In this document: positions 34,527 through 42,830 of the stretch, one piece after another
How positions within the stretch are numbered: the stretch's first letter is position 1
Layout of the letters: each line of letters opens with the position of its first letter
Assembly: GCF_025264685.1 (NCBI RefSeq)
Contig: NZ_CP073721.1
Location: 5,137,001-5,201,000, forward strand
Direction: 5' to 3'
DNA from: Dactylosporangium roseum
GTDB taxonomy: Bacteria; Actinomycetota; Actinomycetes; Mycobacteriales; Micromonosporaceae
DNA length: 64,000 nucleotides
The notes under the pieces: model-generated
Told to the model about the DNA's origin: nothing
Database searches by the model: none
The model's input: only the letters and a program-made list of their open reading frames with translations
Program-made: the position numbers and the translations under genes

Positions 34527-35672
34527 ATGGTGGACATCAAGCCGGCTGCCGCTCCTCGCGGCCCCAGGTCGGCCCGGGACACCTCGGCTCGCGACCTGAA
34601 GTTCCAGCAACTCGCCGGTGAGCTGCGGCGCGGGATTCTTGCCGGCGACTGGGCCGCCGGCACCAAACTGCCCACCGAGAACCAGTTGGCCAAGGAAACC
34701 GGCCTGTCGATGACGACGGTCCGCCGGGCCTACGAGGAGTTGGTCGGGCAAGGGCTCGTCGTCCGCCGGCAGGGCGCCGGCACCTTCGTGACCACGCCCG
34801 ACCGCCGCGGATCACGCGCTCGATGCTCCATCGGCGTGCTCGTGCCGGACACTCAGCTCTATTACCCGCGCGTCCTCCAGGGCATCGAAGAGGCCCTGTC
34901 CGCGGCGGGCGCCCGCCTGCAGTTGGCCACCTACCACTACGACCGGCGGGAGGAGGAACTCGACCTGCGGTTCCTGCTCGACTCCGGCGTCGACGGCCTG
35001 CTCCTGGTGCCGACACTGCTCGGACTGGACGACCCGGCGGGCCGGGCCGACCAGTTGATGTCCCTGCCCGTGCCGGCGGTCTTTCTCGAGCGCCGCCTGG
35101 CCGACGCCGGGCCCGGCGACCGGACCGAGCACGTCTGCTCCGACCACCAGGCCGGGGCGTACGACGCGGTGATGCACCTGCACCGCCTCGGACACGAGCG
35201 GATCGCCCTCGTGACCCGCTGCAACAACCCCACGGAGGCGGCCGTGCTGCAGGGGTTCGATCGGGGCATGCGGGATCTGGGCCTGGCGACCGACCTACGG
35301 CACTCCGCGGTCAAGGAGCGGTGGGGTCCCGACGTGGCGGACGAGTTCCTGGCCCGGTTGGTGGACTCGTCGGTGACCGCCGCCCTGGTGCTCGGCGACC
35401 GGGAAGCCGCGTTCATCGAAGGCGCGGCCCGCCGCCGGGGCCTGCGAATCCCCGAGCAACTGGCACTGGTCTCGTACGACGACGAGACCGCTGACGTCGC
35501 CGAGGTGCCGCTGACGGCGGTGTCTCCCCCGAAGTACCGCGTCGGTCGGATGGCCGCCGAGGTGTTGCTGCGCCGCCTGGCCGAGGGCGATGCCTGTCCA
35601 CTCCACCAGGTACGCCTCCGGCCGCGCATCGTCATCCGCGCCTCATGCGGTGCCCGGCCGGTGCGGCAGTGA
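34527..35672 (+). CDS. GntR-LacI fusion-type sugar regulator
   Basis: A 381-residue regulator. N-terminal GntR winged helix (FQQLAGELRRGILAGDWAAGTKLPTENQLAKETGLSMTTVRRAYEELVGQGLVVRRQGAGTFV), joined to a LacI-type periplasmic-binding-protein sensor domain (CSIGVLVPDTQLYYPRVLQGIEEAL...ALVSYDDETADVAEVPLTAVSPPKYRVGRMAAEVLL). Same plan as AraR. It probably senses a disaccharide or monosaccharide of the locus and binds sites A-C. The ATG at 34527 or GTG at 34530 with GAGGAGG upstream. First of three plus-strand genes. Confidence 0.88.
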   Translation: MVDIKPAAAPRGPRSARDTSARDLKFQQLAGELRRGILAGDWAAGTKLPTENQLAKETGLSMTTVRRAYEELVGQGLVVRRQGAGTFVTTPDRRGSRARCSIGVLVPDTQLYYPRVLQGIEEALSAAGARLQLATYHYDRREEELDLRFLLDSGVDGLLLVPTLLGLDDPAGRADQLMSLPVPAVFLERRLADAGPGDRTEHVCSDHQAGAYDAVMHLHRLGHERIALVTRCNNPTEAAVLQGFDRGMRDLGLATDLRHSAVKERWGPDVADEFLARLVDSSVTAALVLGDREAAFIEGAARRRGLRIPEQLALVSYDDETADVAEVPLTAVSPPKYRVGRMAAEVLLRRLAEGDACPLHQVRLRPRIVIRASCGARPVRQ

Positions 35673-35706
35673 CAGAAATGAAGGCAATCGCGAGTCAAGG
35701 AGGCCC

Positions 35707-36714
35707 ATGCGTATCGGGCTGATCGGAGCCGGCGCGGTAGCGGAACTACACGCACGCGCCGCGGAGTCCCTGCCACACGTACGGCTGACCGCTGTGTGCG
35801 ACCTGGTCGAGGACGCCGCCCGTCGTGTCGCCGCGCCCCGGGGGGCCGCGACCTTCACCGACTACCGGAGGCTGATCGGCAGCGGGCTGGTCGACGCCGT
35901 CATCGTCAACACGCCGCACGCGCTGCACCGCGAGATGGTGGTCGACGCCGCGGAACTGGGCCTGCACATCCTGGTGGAGAAGCCGATGGCGACCTCGCTG
36001 GCCGACTGCGACACGATGCGCGCGGCGTGCGAAGCGGCCGAGGTCACCCTGGTCGTCGGCCACATCCAGCACTTCCTGCCCGAGAAGGTGGCGGCGGAGG
36101 CGGTGCTCGCGCAGGGCGAGTGCGGCTCCCCCGTCATGGTGCACGACTACCGCAGCACCGACTACCGGCCGGGCACGCGTTCCGCGTGGTTCTTCTCCAC
36201 CGAGATCGCCGGCGGGGGCGCGCTGATGAACATCGGGGCGCACTGCCTGGACCGGTCGGTCTGGCTCGGCGGGGCGGGCGCGGGCGCGGTGCGGATGACC
36301 GCGGCCACGTCACGGCGCTTCGGCGTCCCGGTCGAGACCGACGGGACCATCCATCTCGAGCTGGCCAACGACGTGGCCGCGTCGATATCGATCGTCTCCG
36401 ACCCGCCGCGGAAGGTCGACGAGCTGATGGTGGTCTGCGAGCGCGGCGTGGTCACCGCCGATCCGCGACGCGGCACCTTCATCCGCCGGGACGGTCGCAC
36501 CCGGATCGTGCTGGAGCCCAGCAGCTCCGGCATTCCGGATGCGTTCCGCGCCCAACTGGCCGACTTCGTGGCCGCCGTGGAGGGTGCGCCGCCCCGGGTC
36601 AGCCTCGACCACGGTCAGCACGTGGTCGAGCTGGTGCTGGCCGCGTACGAGTCCGCCGCCCTCGGCAAACCGGTCGTGGTCGGCGCTCTGCCCTCCCCGG
36701 CCTCCCGCACCTGA
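35707..36714 (+). CDS. Gfo/Idh/MocA family oxidoreductase
   Basis: A 335-residue NAD(P)-dependent sugar oxidoreductase. Rossmann motif IGLIGAGAVAELHARA, the family Lys-Pro in HILVEKPMATSLADCD, and the catalytic-region block GGGALMNIGAHCLDRSVWLGG. Members oxidise or epimerise sugars and uronic acids. The ATG at 35707 has AAGGAGG 4 bp upstream. It lies 34 bp behind the regulator, and its stop overlaps the DUF2264 start (TGATG). Likely works on the sugar set free from the imported disaccharide. Confidence 0.85.
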   Translation: MRIGLIGAGAVAELHARAAESLPHVRLTAVCDLVEDAARRVAAPRGAATFTDYRRLIGSGLVDAVIVNTPHALHREMVVDAAELGLHILVEKPMATSLADCDTMRAACEAAEVTLVVGHIQHFLPEKVAAEAVLAQGECGSPVMVHDYRSTDYRPGTRSAWFFSTEIAGGGALMNIGAHCLDRSVWLGGAGAGAVRMTAATSRRFGVPVETDGTIHLELANDVAASISIVSDPPRKVDELMVVCERGVVTADPRRGTFIRRDGRTRIVLEPSSSGIPDAFRAQLADFVAAVEGAPPRVSLDHGQHVVELVLAAYESAALGKPVVVGALPSPASRT

Positions 36715-38612
36715 TGGTCGCCGCGCTTCCTCCCCCCGACCGGACTCGCTCGGCCTACAGCGGCTGGACCCGCCGGCACTGGGAGTCCCTCGCCGATCGT
36801 CTCCTGGAAGGTGCGCGAGCGCACTCCTCGCCGTCGCACGCCCGGGTGCGGTTCCCGGCGCGCGGGCGCGAACAGGACGACACCGACGAGTTGGAGGGCT
36901 TCGCCCGGACGTTCCTGCTCGCGGCGCTCCGGATCGCCGGCGCACGGGGACGCGACGAGGGCCTGTGCGAGTGGTACGCCGCCGCGCTGGCGGCCGGCCC
37001 CGACCCCGGGCATCCCGAGGCCTGGCCGGCCATCGGGCACCACGGTCAGCCCCTGGTCGAGGCGACCGCGATCGCGATCGCGCTGCACTGGACCCGGCCC
37101 TGGCTGTGGGACCGGCTCCCCGACGCCGTCCGGCAACGGCTGGTCGCCTGGCTGGCCGGGTCGGCCGGTGCCTGGAGCGCCGACAACAACCACGTGCTGT
37201 TCGGCGCGACGGTCCAGGCCTTCCTGGCCTCGGTGGGAGCCGACCACGACAAGCTGGAGATCGACGGCGGACTGGCACGCATCGAGGACTGGTACGCCGG
37301 GGACGGCTGGTACACCGACGGCCGGGGCCGGCGCTTCGACCACTACAACGCCTGGACCTTCCACCTGTACCCGTTCTTCATCACCGACATGCTGGGCGAG
37401 GTCGCGGGACCGCACTTCGCCCAGACCTACCGCACCCGGCTGCGGATGTTCCTCGACGACTACCAGCACCTGTTCGACGGTACGGGCAGCCCGATCCTCC
37501 AGGGGCGTTCCCTGATCTACCGCTGGGGCGTGGTGGCACCCTTCTGGATGGGAGTCCTCCAGGACGCCACGCCGCTGTCCCCCGGTCGGACCCGCCGGCT
37601 GGCCAGCGGCGTGGTACGGCACTTCGTCGACCACGGGGTCGGCGCCGGCGGCACGCTCGGGCTGGGTTGGCACCGGGACACCGGCAGCCTGCTGCAGCCC
37701 TACAACGCACCCGGCTCGCCGCACTGGGCCAGCAAGGGATTCCTCGGCCTGCTGCTGCCGGCCGACCATCCGGTGTGGACAGCGCCCGAGGAGCCCCTGG
37801 AACTGGAGGAGCGCGACGTGCTGCGCCCCCTGCCGGGGCCCGGCTGGCTGGTCCACGGCACGCGCGCCGACGGGATCGTGCGGCTGCTCAACCACGGCAG
37901 CGACGGGCACCCGCGCAAGGACGATCCGCTCTACCGCCGGCTCGCGTTCAGCACCCGCACCGCGCCGGTGGATGCCCCCGTGCGCGACAACCGGGTCGAC
38001 GTGGCGTTTGCCGATCCCGGCGCCTCGGTGCACCGGGGGCTGCTCGGCGGTACGACCCGGCCCGGCAGCGCCTCGTCCCGCTTCGACCTGGACGGCCACG
38101 GACGGGACGTACGCGTCGATGTCGCCACCACCGTCTTCGGCCCCGCCGAGCTGCGGCTGTTCCGGCTGCGCGGCGCCGTCGCCCTGCCGTTGCGGATCAG
38201 CGGGTACGCCGTCTCCGCGGACTCGCCCCTGTCCGTCACCACCGGCGACCGGTGGATCCGCGCGAGCCGCCCCGACGGGCTCTCGACGTTGATCGCCCTC
38301 ATCGCCGGCGAGACCGGTGAAGCCCGCATCGACGTCACCCTCGACGCACAGGACACGGCGTTCGGCTCGCACGTCGCCGTGCCGTGGTTGCGGCTGCCCT
38401 CCGGCGCCGACTTCGAGGTGCGGCTCGCCTGCGTGGTCGCCCTGACCGGCCAGCCGTGGGATCCCGCCCCGCTGATCGCGTCGCTGGCTGTCACCTGGCT
38501 GCCCGACGGCGCACGGGTCGACCGCGGCGCCGAGGTCCGGCATCTGCCCTGGGTCACCGAGACCCGCTGGCCCGCCCACGCGATCAACCAGGGCGTGTTC
38601 CGCGTCGGCTAG
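36714..38612 (+). CDS. DUF2264 protein, candidate uronyl-releasing glycosidase
   Basis: A 632-residue cytoplasmic protein of the DUF2264 type: SGWTRRHWESLADRLL, DELEGFARTFLLAALRIAG, SADNNHVLFGATVQAFLA, DGWYTDGRGRRFDHYNAWTFHLYPF, ILQGRSLIYRWGVVAPFW. The N-terminal two-thirds are helical, consistent with an (alpha/alpha)6 barrel; the C-terminal third is beta-rich. From memory this family overlaps a glucuronidase family in CAZy (GH154), but I am not certain. No GH88/GH105 unsaturated glucuronyl hydrolase is seen in the locus, so this protein is the best candidate for that step. It ends exactly where a long hairpin begins. Confidence 0.75.
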   Translation: MVAALPPPDRTRSAYSGWTRRHWESLADRLLEGARAHSSPSHARVRFPARGREQDDTDELEGFARTFLLAALRIAGARGRDEGLCEWYAAALAAGPDPGHPEAWPAIGHHGQPLVEATAIAIALHWTRPWLWDRLPDAVRQRLVAWLAGSAGAWSADNNHVLFGATVQAFLASVGADHDKLEIDGGLARIEDWYAGDGWYTDGRGRRFDHYNAWTFHLYPFFITDMLGEVAGPHFAQTYRTRLRMFLDDYQHLFDGTGSPILQGRSLIYRWGVVAPFWMGVLQDATPLSPGRTRRLASGVVRHFVDHGVGAGGTLGLGWHRDTGSLLQPYNAPGSPHWASKGFLGLLLPADHPVWTAPEEPLELEERDVLRPLPGPGWLVHGTRADGIVRLLNHGSDGHPRKDDPLYRRLAFSTRTAPVDAPVRDNRVDVAFADPGASVHRGLLGGTTRPGSASSRFDLDGHGRDVRVDVATTVFGPAELRLFRLRGAVALPLRISGYAVSADSPLSVTTGDRWIRASRPDGLSTLIALIAGETGEARIDVTLDAQDTAFGSHVAVPWLRLPSGADFEVRLACVVALTGQPWDPAPLIASLAVTWLPDGARVDRGAEVRHLPWVTETRWPAHAINQGVFRVG

Positions 38613-38706
38613 CCCCCTCGTTGATCTTGCAGTTGTGGTGCCTGACAAACCGGGCATGCCGGGAGTGTCCAGGCACCACAACTGCAAGATCAACGAGCCA
38701 AGGGGG
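38613..38706. repeat. Long hairpin repeat, family 1, copy 2
   Basis: A 94-bp palindromic element starting at the base after the DUF2264 stop. It has the same inner arms GTTGATCTTGCAGTTGTGG / CCACAACTGCAAGATCAAC as the other copies. Outer arms CCCCCT..CG / CG..AGGGGG pair within this copy. Placed between convergent genes, so probably a two-way terminator. Confidence 0.85.
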
Positions 38707-38747
38707 CGGGCTGCGGGGCCGGCGGCGGCGGCCCCGCAGCGTCCCGG

Positions 38748-41700
38748 TCAGGCGGGCCGAAGGCGGAACTGCACGCTGTCGCCGTGCTGGCAGAGCACGG
38801 CGACCACCGTCGCCGCGGCGACGGACTCGACCGCCACCCGCGGCTGCTCGCCGGCCAACTGCCACCGGCCGTTCAGGACGAGCCGCAGCCGGTGCGCGGC
38901 GCTGGGTGAGCGGCGCCACGGACGCGAATACGGGGTGACCCGGCCCACGAACCGCCCGGACGAGTCGTACTGGTCCGGGTCCTTGCCGTCGTACAGCCGC
39001 AGGTCGGGATCGGTGACCGACAGCACGAGGTCGGCGCCGTCGTCGTGGGCCAGCAGCAACGAGGGGGTGTCCACCGCGGCCAGCCGCCCCTCGGCGAGCC
39101 CGGACAGCGGCTCGAACACCACGTAGCCGGTGATCCCGGTGGCCCGGTCCCGCACCACGTGCGCCTTGTCGTCCGCGCGCAGCACCACGTACGGGGCCTG
39201 GCCGGCATCCGCCATGCGGGCGGCGAAGTCGGTCATCGCGGCCTGGTCGGCACCGACGACCATGGCGTACTGGTACGACGCGCCGGTGGGGGCGCTGCCG
39301 TGGTCGAGCCACGCCGCGGCGAAGTCCGCGCTGCCCTGGCTGACGCCACCCTGCTCGGGGCCGGTCTGGGTGGCCCGGCTGAGCATGAGCCGCTGCCCGG
39401 CCGGAACGTAGTAGCCGATGCGCTGGGGGTCGACCATCCACACCGGTCGTTGCAGGTCACGGTTCTGCTGGTACGGCAGCGAGGCGATCTGGCCGAGCTC
39501 GGAGTCGTACTGGGCGCTGGTTGCCTGCGGCAGCAGGGTCTGGAACAGCGTGGTCTCGGTCCGGTGCTGCGGATCGGTGTTGGTGATGCCCGTGCCGATC
39601 GCGACCACCCGATTGTCGAAGAGGAACACCGACTTGCGGGCGCGGTGGGACTCGTCGTATTTCGGGTGCTCGTGGAGCTGCATGCCGAACACCCCGTGGC
39701 GGCCGTCGATCGAGCCCGCTCCGGCGAACCGGGAGTCGGTGAGCAGCATCTCCTCGATCGTGCCGCTCAGGTCGGCCCTGAGCCGGTCGAAGGGCAGGTT
39801 GATCGTCGTGGTGCCCGGCCAGCGGTTCCAGTCCCAGCCCGGTTGCAGGAAGCCGCTGCCGCGGTTGTCGATCGGGTCGCCACCGCTCATCACCTGGATC
39901 TGGCCGTAGGTGGTGTAGCGGCCGTACAGGTTGTCGGCTTCGTAGATCTCGGAGCTCCAGAGGTACCGGTTGTGACCCCGGACGGCGATCAGCCAGTTGT
40001 TCCGGCGGTGCAGCGACAGGGCCGCGTAGTTCATCGCCCAGTTGCCCTCGGGAGCGGCCTCGGCCTTGACCCCGGCCGCGGCCAGCCGCTTGGCCAGCGC
40101 CTGCTGCACGGAGCTCGGCTTGGCCGGCAGCAGGCGCAGGAACGCCGCCCCGATCTCGGGGTCCAGCGCGGCCGAGCCGTCGGGCGAGCCGGCCTCGGTC
40201 ATCACCTGGTACGGCGGGAGGGCGAGCCCGGTGAGGCCGGTGGGGTGCCGCGCGGCCAGGGACAGCGGCCACTGGTTCACGTTGGCGTACACCCGCATTC
40301 GCAGCAGCGCCTGCTTCCATCGTTCGTGCGCGGCCCGCGACACGGCGAACGTCGTGCCGGCGAGCGCGGCGACGGTCGGCGATCCGCCCTTGAGCCCGTC
40401 CCGGGCGTAGTCGGGGTAGAAGCCGACGTGGTGGAAGAGCGAGCCGTCGACCTTGAACCCGTCCTCGATGCCGGGTGACGGGCTGAGCGCCCGGTCGAGC
40501 CAGGCGGTGAGCAGCTTCAGGTTCGCGACCTGCGCCGCCGGTGTGGGCATGAGCAGGGCGGTGCCCAGCATGCCCTGAACGGTGGTGTTGAGGATGTCGA
40601 AGACACCGCCGTAGGGCCGGGCGTCGCCCCAGTCGTCGCGCAGCCGCCCGAACCCGGTCAGCCAGGCCAGATCGGCCCGGACGGCGGCGAGCAGGTTCCG
40701 CTCGGTGAGCACGTCGCGCATCAGGTAGACCGAGTCGTAGAACCCGCGGACCTGGTAGCCGAGGTGGTGGATCGTGCCCTGGGCGCTGCCGTCGGTCCAC
40801 CCCTGCTCCCGCAGATGGGTGAGCATCCGCAGGTACTGCGTGGCCAGGGCGCTGCGGTGCTCCGCCACGGTGGTCGCGTCGTAGGCGGTGGCCACCTGGT
40901 ACATGAGGTCGGTGTACGCCCGCAGCGCCACCCCGTTGACGAACGTGGTCAGCTCGGCGCCGATCGCCGGTGGATAGACGGCGTTCTGGTAGCCGATGAT
41001 CGGGCGTCCGCGCCCGGTGTCCGGTTGCGCCGGTACGCCCATCGCGTCGATCGCCGCGACGAGCTCGGCGATCGAGTCCGCGGTGACCTTGACGGACTTA
41101 CGCACCGTCGCGTAGTAGGAGGCGTGCACCTCGGCGAGGGAGGCCTGTTCGGCCGCGGTGGGTTCGGGCATGGGCAGCGGGCCGGCGGCGAGCCCGGAGA
41201 AGCGCAGCAGCGCGAGCCAGTGCGCGTTGTCCGCCAGCGCCACGTCGGCGTTGACGAAGGGGACCTGCCGGTCCGGTGTGGGGTGGTCGGGGCGCACGTC
41301 GCTGTTGAGGATGAGCAGATCCAGGTGCAGGGTCCCGGCGGAAGCCCGCCGCGGGGCGATGAGCCGCACGGTGTTCATCCCCTGGTGGGGCCGGCCCGAC
41401 AGGTCGTAGCCGTAACGGATCCAGACCGTGCGCCAGCCGCGGAACCCGAGGTGGATCTCGCACCTGGCGTCCACGCCGGAGCCCCGGCCGAACTCGACCC
41501 GCAGGACGTCGTCCACGGGCCGGTCGTTGTAGAGCCACACGGAGAAGGTGGCGACCTGGCCGGCGGAGCCCTGGTCGCCTCCGGGCCGGTAGGAGCTGGG
41601 ACGATAGTGCAGCGGTGCGCGTACCTCAACCGTCCCGCCCGGCTGGTAGTCCCACCGCAGGGAGTGATCTCCGGCGCGTGCCACGTCGCCGCTTATGCTC

Positions 41701-41930
41701 AGCCGCGAACCGTTCAGCGCCCGTACCTGGTCCGGTACGCGCGTCTCGAACAGGAACACCGGAGGCTCGAGCTCAAGTGCCCGCTGTTCGAGGGTCGGCA
41801 CGTCGACAGGAGCCGTTTCGGCGATCGGTGTGCCGGCCCGGGCAACCGACGGCAGGCCGATGATGGCGGCACCCGCCACGGCGGCGGAGAGGACGCTGCG
41901 TCGCGTCAGACCCGAAGGTTGCTCTGACAT
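38748..41930 (-). CDS. Polysaccharide lyase family 8, chondroitinase ABC-like, Tat-exported
   Basis: A 1060-residue secreted lyase that cleaves uronic-acid-containing glycosaminoglycans by beta-elimination. Tat signal LTRRSVLSAAVAGAAIIGLPSVARA. The N-terminal carbohydrate-binding domain (FSVWLYNDRPVDDVLRVEFG) resembles chondroitinase ABC, followed by the helical toroid and C-terminal beta sandwiches. The catalytic set of Proteus chondroitinase ABC is kept: His501 and Tyr508 in FHHVGFYPDY, Arg561 in LAARHP, Glu661 in YLWSSEIYEADNLYGRY. These fall at nearly the same numbers as in the Proteus enzyme. The ATG at 41930 follows AGGAGG. Expected substrates are chondroitin, dermatan or hyaluronan. 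Confidence 0.9.
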   Translation of the reverse strand: MSEQPSGLTRRSVLSAAVAGAAIIGLPSVARAGTPIAETAPVDVPTLEQRALELEPPVFLFETRVPDQVRALNGSRLSISGDVARAGDHSLRWDYQPGGTVEVRAPLHYRPSSYRPGGDQGSAGQVATFSVWLYNDRPVDDVLRVEFGRGSGVDARCEIHLGFRGWRTVWIRYGYDLSGRPHQGMNTVRLIAPRRASAGTLHLDLLILNSDVRPDHPTPDRQVPFVNADVALADNAHWLALLRFSGLAAGPLPMPEPTAAEQASLAEVHASYYATVRKSVKVTADSIAELVAAIDAMGVPAQPDTGRGRPIIGYQNAVYPPAIGAELTTFVNGVALRAYTDLMYQVATAYDATTVAEHRSALATQYLRMLTHLREQGWTDGSAQGTIHHLGYQVRGFYDSVYLMRDVLTERNLLAAVRADLAWLTGFGRLRDDWGDARPYGGVFDILNTTVQGMLGTALLMPTPAAQVANLKLLTAWLDRALSPSPGIEDGFKVDGSLFHHVGFYPDYARDGLKGGSPTVAALAGTTFAVSRAAHERWKQALLRMRVYANVNQWPLSLAARHPTGLTGLALPPYQVMTEAGSPDGSAALDPEIGAAFLRLLPAKPSSVQQALAKRLAAAGVKAEAAPEGNWAMNYAALSLHRRNNWLIAVRGHNRYLWSSEIYEADNLYGRYTTYGQIQVMSGGDPIDNRGSGFLQPGWDWNRWPGTTTINLPFDRLRADLSGTIEEMLLTDSRFAGAGSIDGRHGVFGMQLHEHPKYDESHRARKSVFLFDNRVVAIGTGITNTDPQHRTETTLFQTLLPQATSAQYDSELGQIASLPYQQNRDLQRPVWMVDPQRIGYYVPAGQRLMLSRATQTGPEQGGVSQGSADFAAAWLDHGSAPTGASYQYAMVVGADQAAMTDFAARMADAGQAPYVVLRADDKAHVVRDRATGITGYVVFEPLSGLAEGRLAAVDTPSLLLAHDDGADLVLSVTDPDLRLYDGKDPDQYDSSGRFVGRVTPYSRPWRRSPSAAHRLRLVLNGRWQLAGEQPRVAVESVAAATVVAVLCQHGDSVQFRLRPA

Positions 41931-41983
41931 GGTTCCTCCTGGGGATGAAAGCCTGAAGGCATCAGAGCCGTTCGGAAACACAC

Positions 41984-41999
41984 GATTCAAGAAGGATTG
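41984..41999. promoter_or_regulatory. Operator-like site C (lyase / isomerase-like gene)
   Basis: GATTCAAGAAGGATTG, sharing GATTCAAGAAG with site A. It lies in the 81-bp divergent region between the lyase and the TIM-barrel gene and overlaps the leader of the latter. Confidence 0.55.
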
Positions 42000-42011
42000 A
42001 AGGGGAAACCT

Positions 42012-42815
42012 ATGCCGCTGGCCTTCTCGACCCTCGGTTGCCCGGGCATCGACCTGCCGAGCGTCATCGACATCGCGATCGACCACGGCTACCAGGGCCT
42101 CGAACTGCGCGCCGGCCCGAACGAGCCGGTGCACGCCGGCCTGGACGGCGCCGGACGGCGTGCGGTGTCGCGCCGGCTGAGCGCGGCGGGCGTCACTGCC
42201 CTGAGCGTCGCCAGCTACGTCCGGGTCTGCGACCCGGACGCCGACGACGAAGCGGTGCTCTCGGCCGGGCTCGCCCACGTGCGGCTGGCCCACGACATCG
42301 GCGCCGCGTACCTGCGGGTGTTCCCCGGCGGCCGGCGCACCGCCGCGGCCACTGATGCGGACGACCGGCGTGGGGCACGGCGACTGGCGGGGATCGTCGC
42401 GGCCGGCGCCGGGCTCGGCGTCCGCGTCGCGCTCGAGACGCATGACAGCCACGGCCGGGCCGCCGACGTACGCCGGATCATCGACCAGCCAGGATGCGCC
42501 GACGTGCTGGTCGTCTGGGACGTCCTGCACACCTGGCTGGGCGCGGAGGAGCCGGCCGACTCGCTCGACCTGCTCGCCGGCCGGCTGGCGTACCTACAGA
42601 TCAAGGACGTGGCGGGCCGCGCGGACCTGACGCCCCGGCCCCCCGCCACCGGCGCGCTGCCGCTCGCGCGGGTCGCCGCGGCGGTGCGGGACAGCGGATA
42701 CGACGGATGGATCTCCTGGGAGTACGAGCGGGCGTGGTACCCGGCCGAACCGCCGCTGATCACCCTGGCGACGGAGGTACGGCGGTGGGTCCAGTCGCAG
42801 CGGCTGCTGCCCTGA
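42012..42815 (+). CDS. Sugar phosphate isomerase/epimerase-like TIM barrel protein
   Basis: A 267-residue protein of the xylose isomerase-like TIM barrel type: FSTLGCPGIDLPSVIDIAIDHGYQGLELR at strand 1, RVALETHDSHGRAADV with metal-site Glu and His, VVWDVLHTW (Asp), LQIKDVAG and ISWEYERAW (Glu). Such proteins isomerise or epimerise keto-sugars and uronic acids. The ATG at 42012 has AGGGG 6 bp upstream. Its substrate is probably a sugar from the lyase products. Convergent with sulfatase 4, 15 bp between stops. Confidence 0.82.
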   Translation: MPLAFSTLGCPGIDLPSVIDIAIDHGYQGLELRAGPNEPVHAGLDGAGRRAVSRRLSAAGVTALSVASYVRVCDPDADDEAVLSAGLAHVRLAHDIGAAYLRVFPGGRRTAAATDADDRRGARRLAGIVAAGAGLGVRVALETHDSHGRAADVRRIIDQPGCADVLVVWDVLHTWLGAEEPADSLDLLAGRLAYLQIKDVAGRADLTPRPPATGALPLARVAAAVRDSGYDGWISWEYERAWYPAEPPLITLATEVRRWVQSQRLLP

Positions 42816-42830
42816 CCGCCGGCGACCGGC

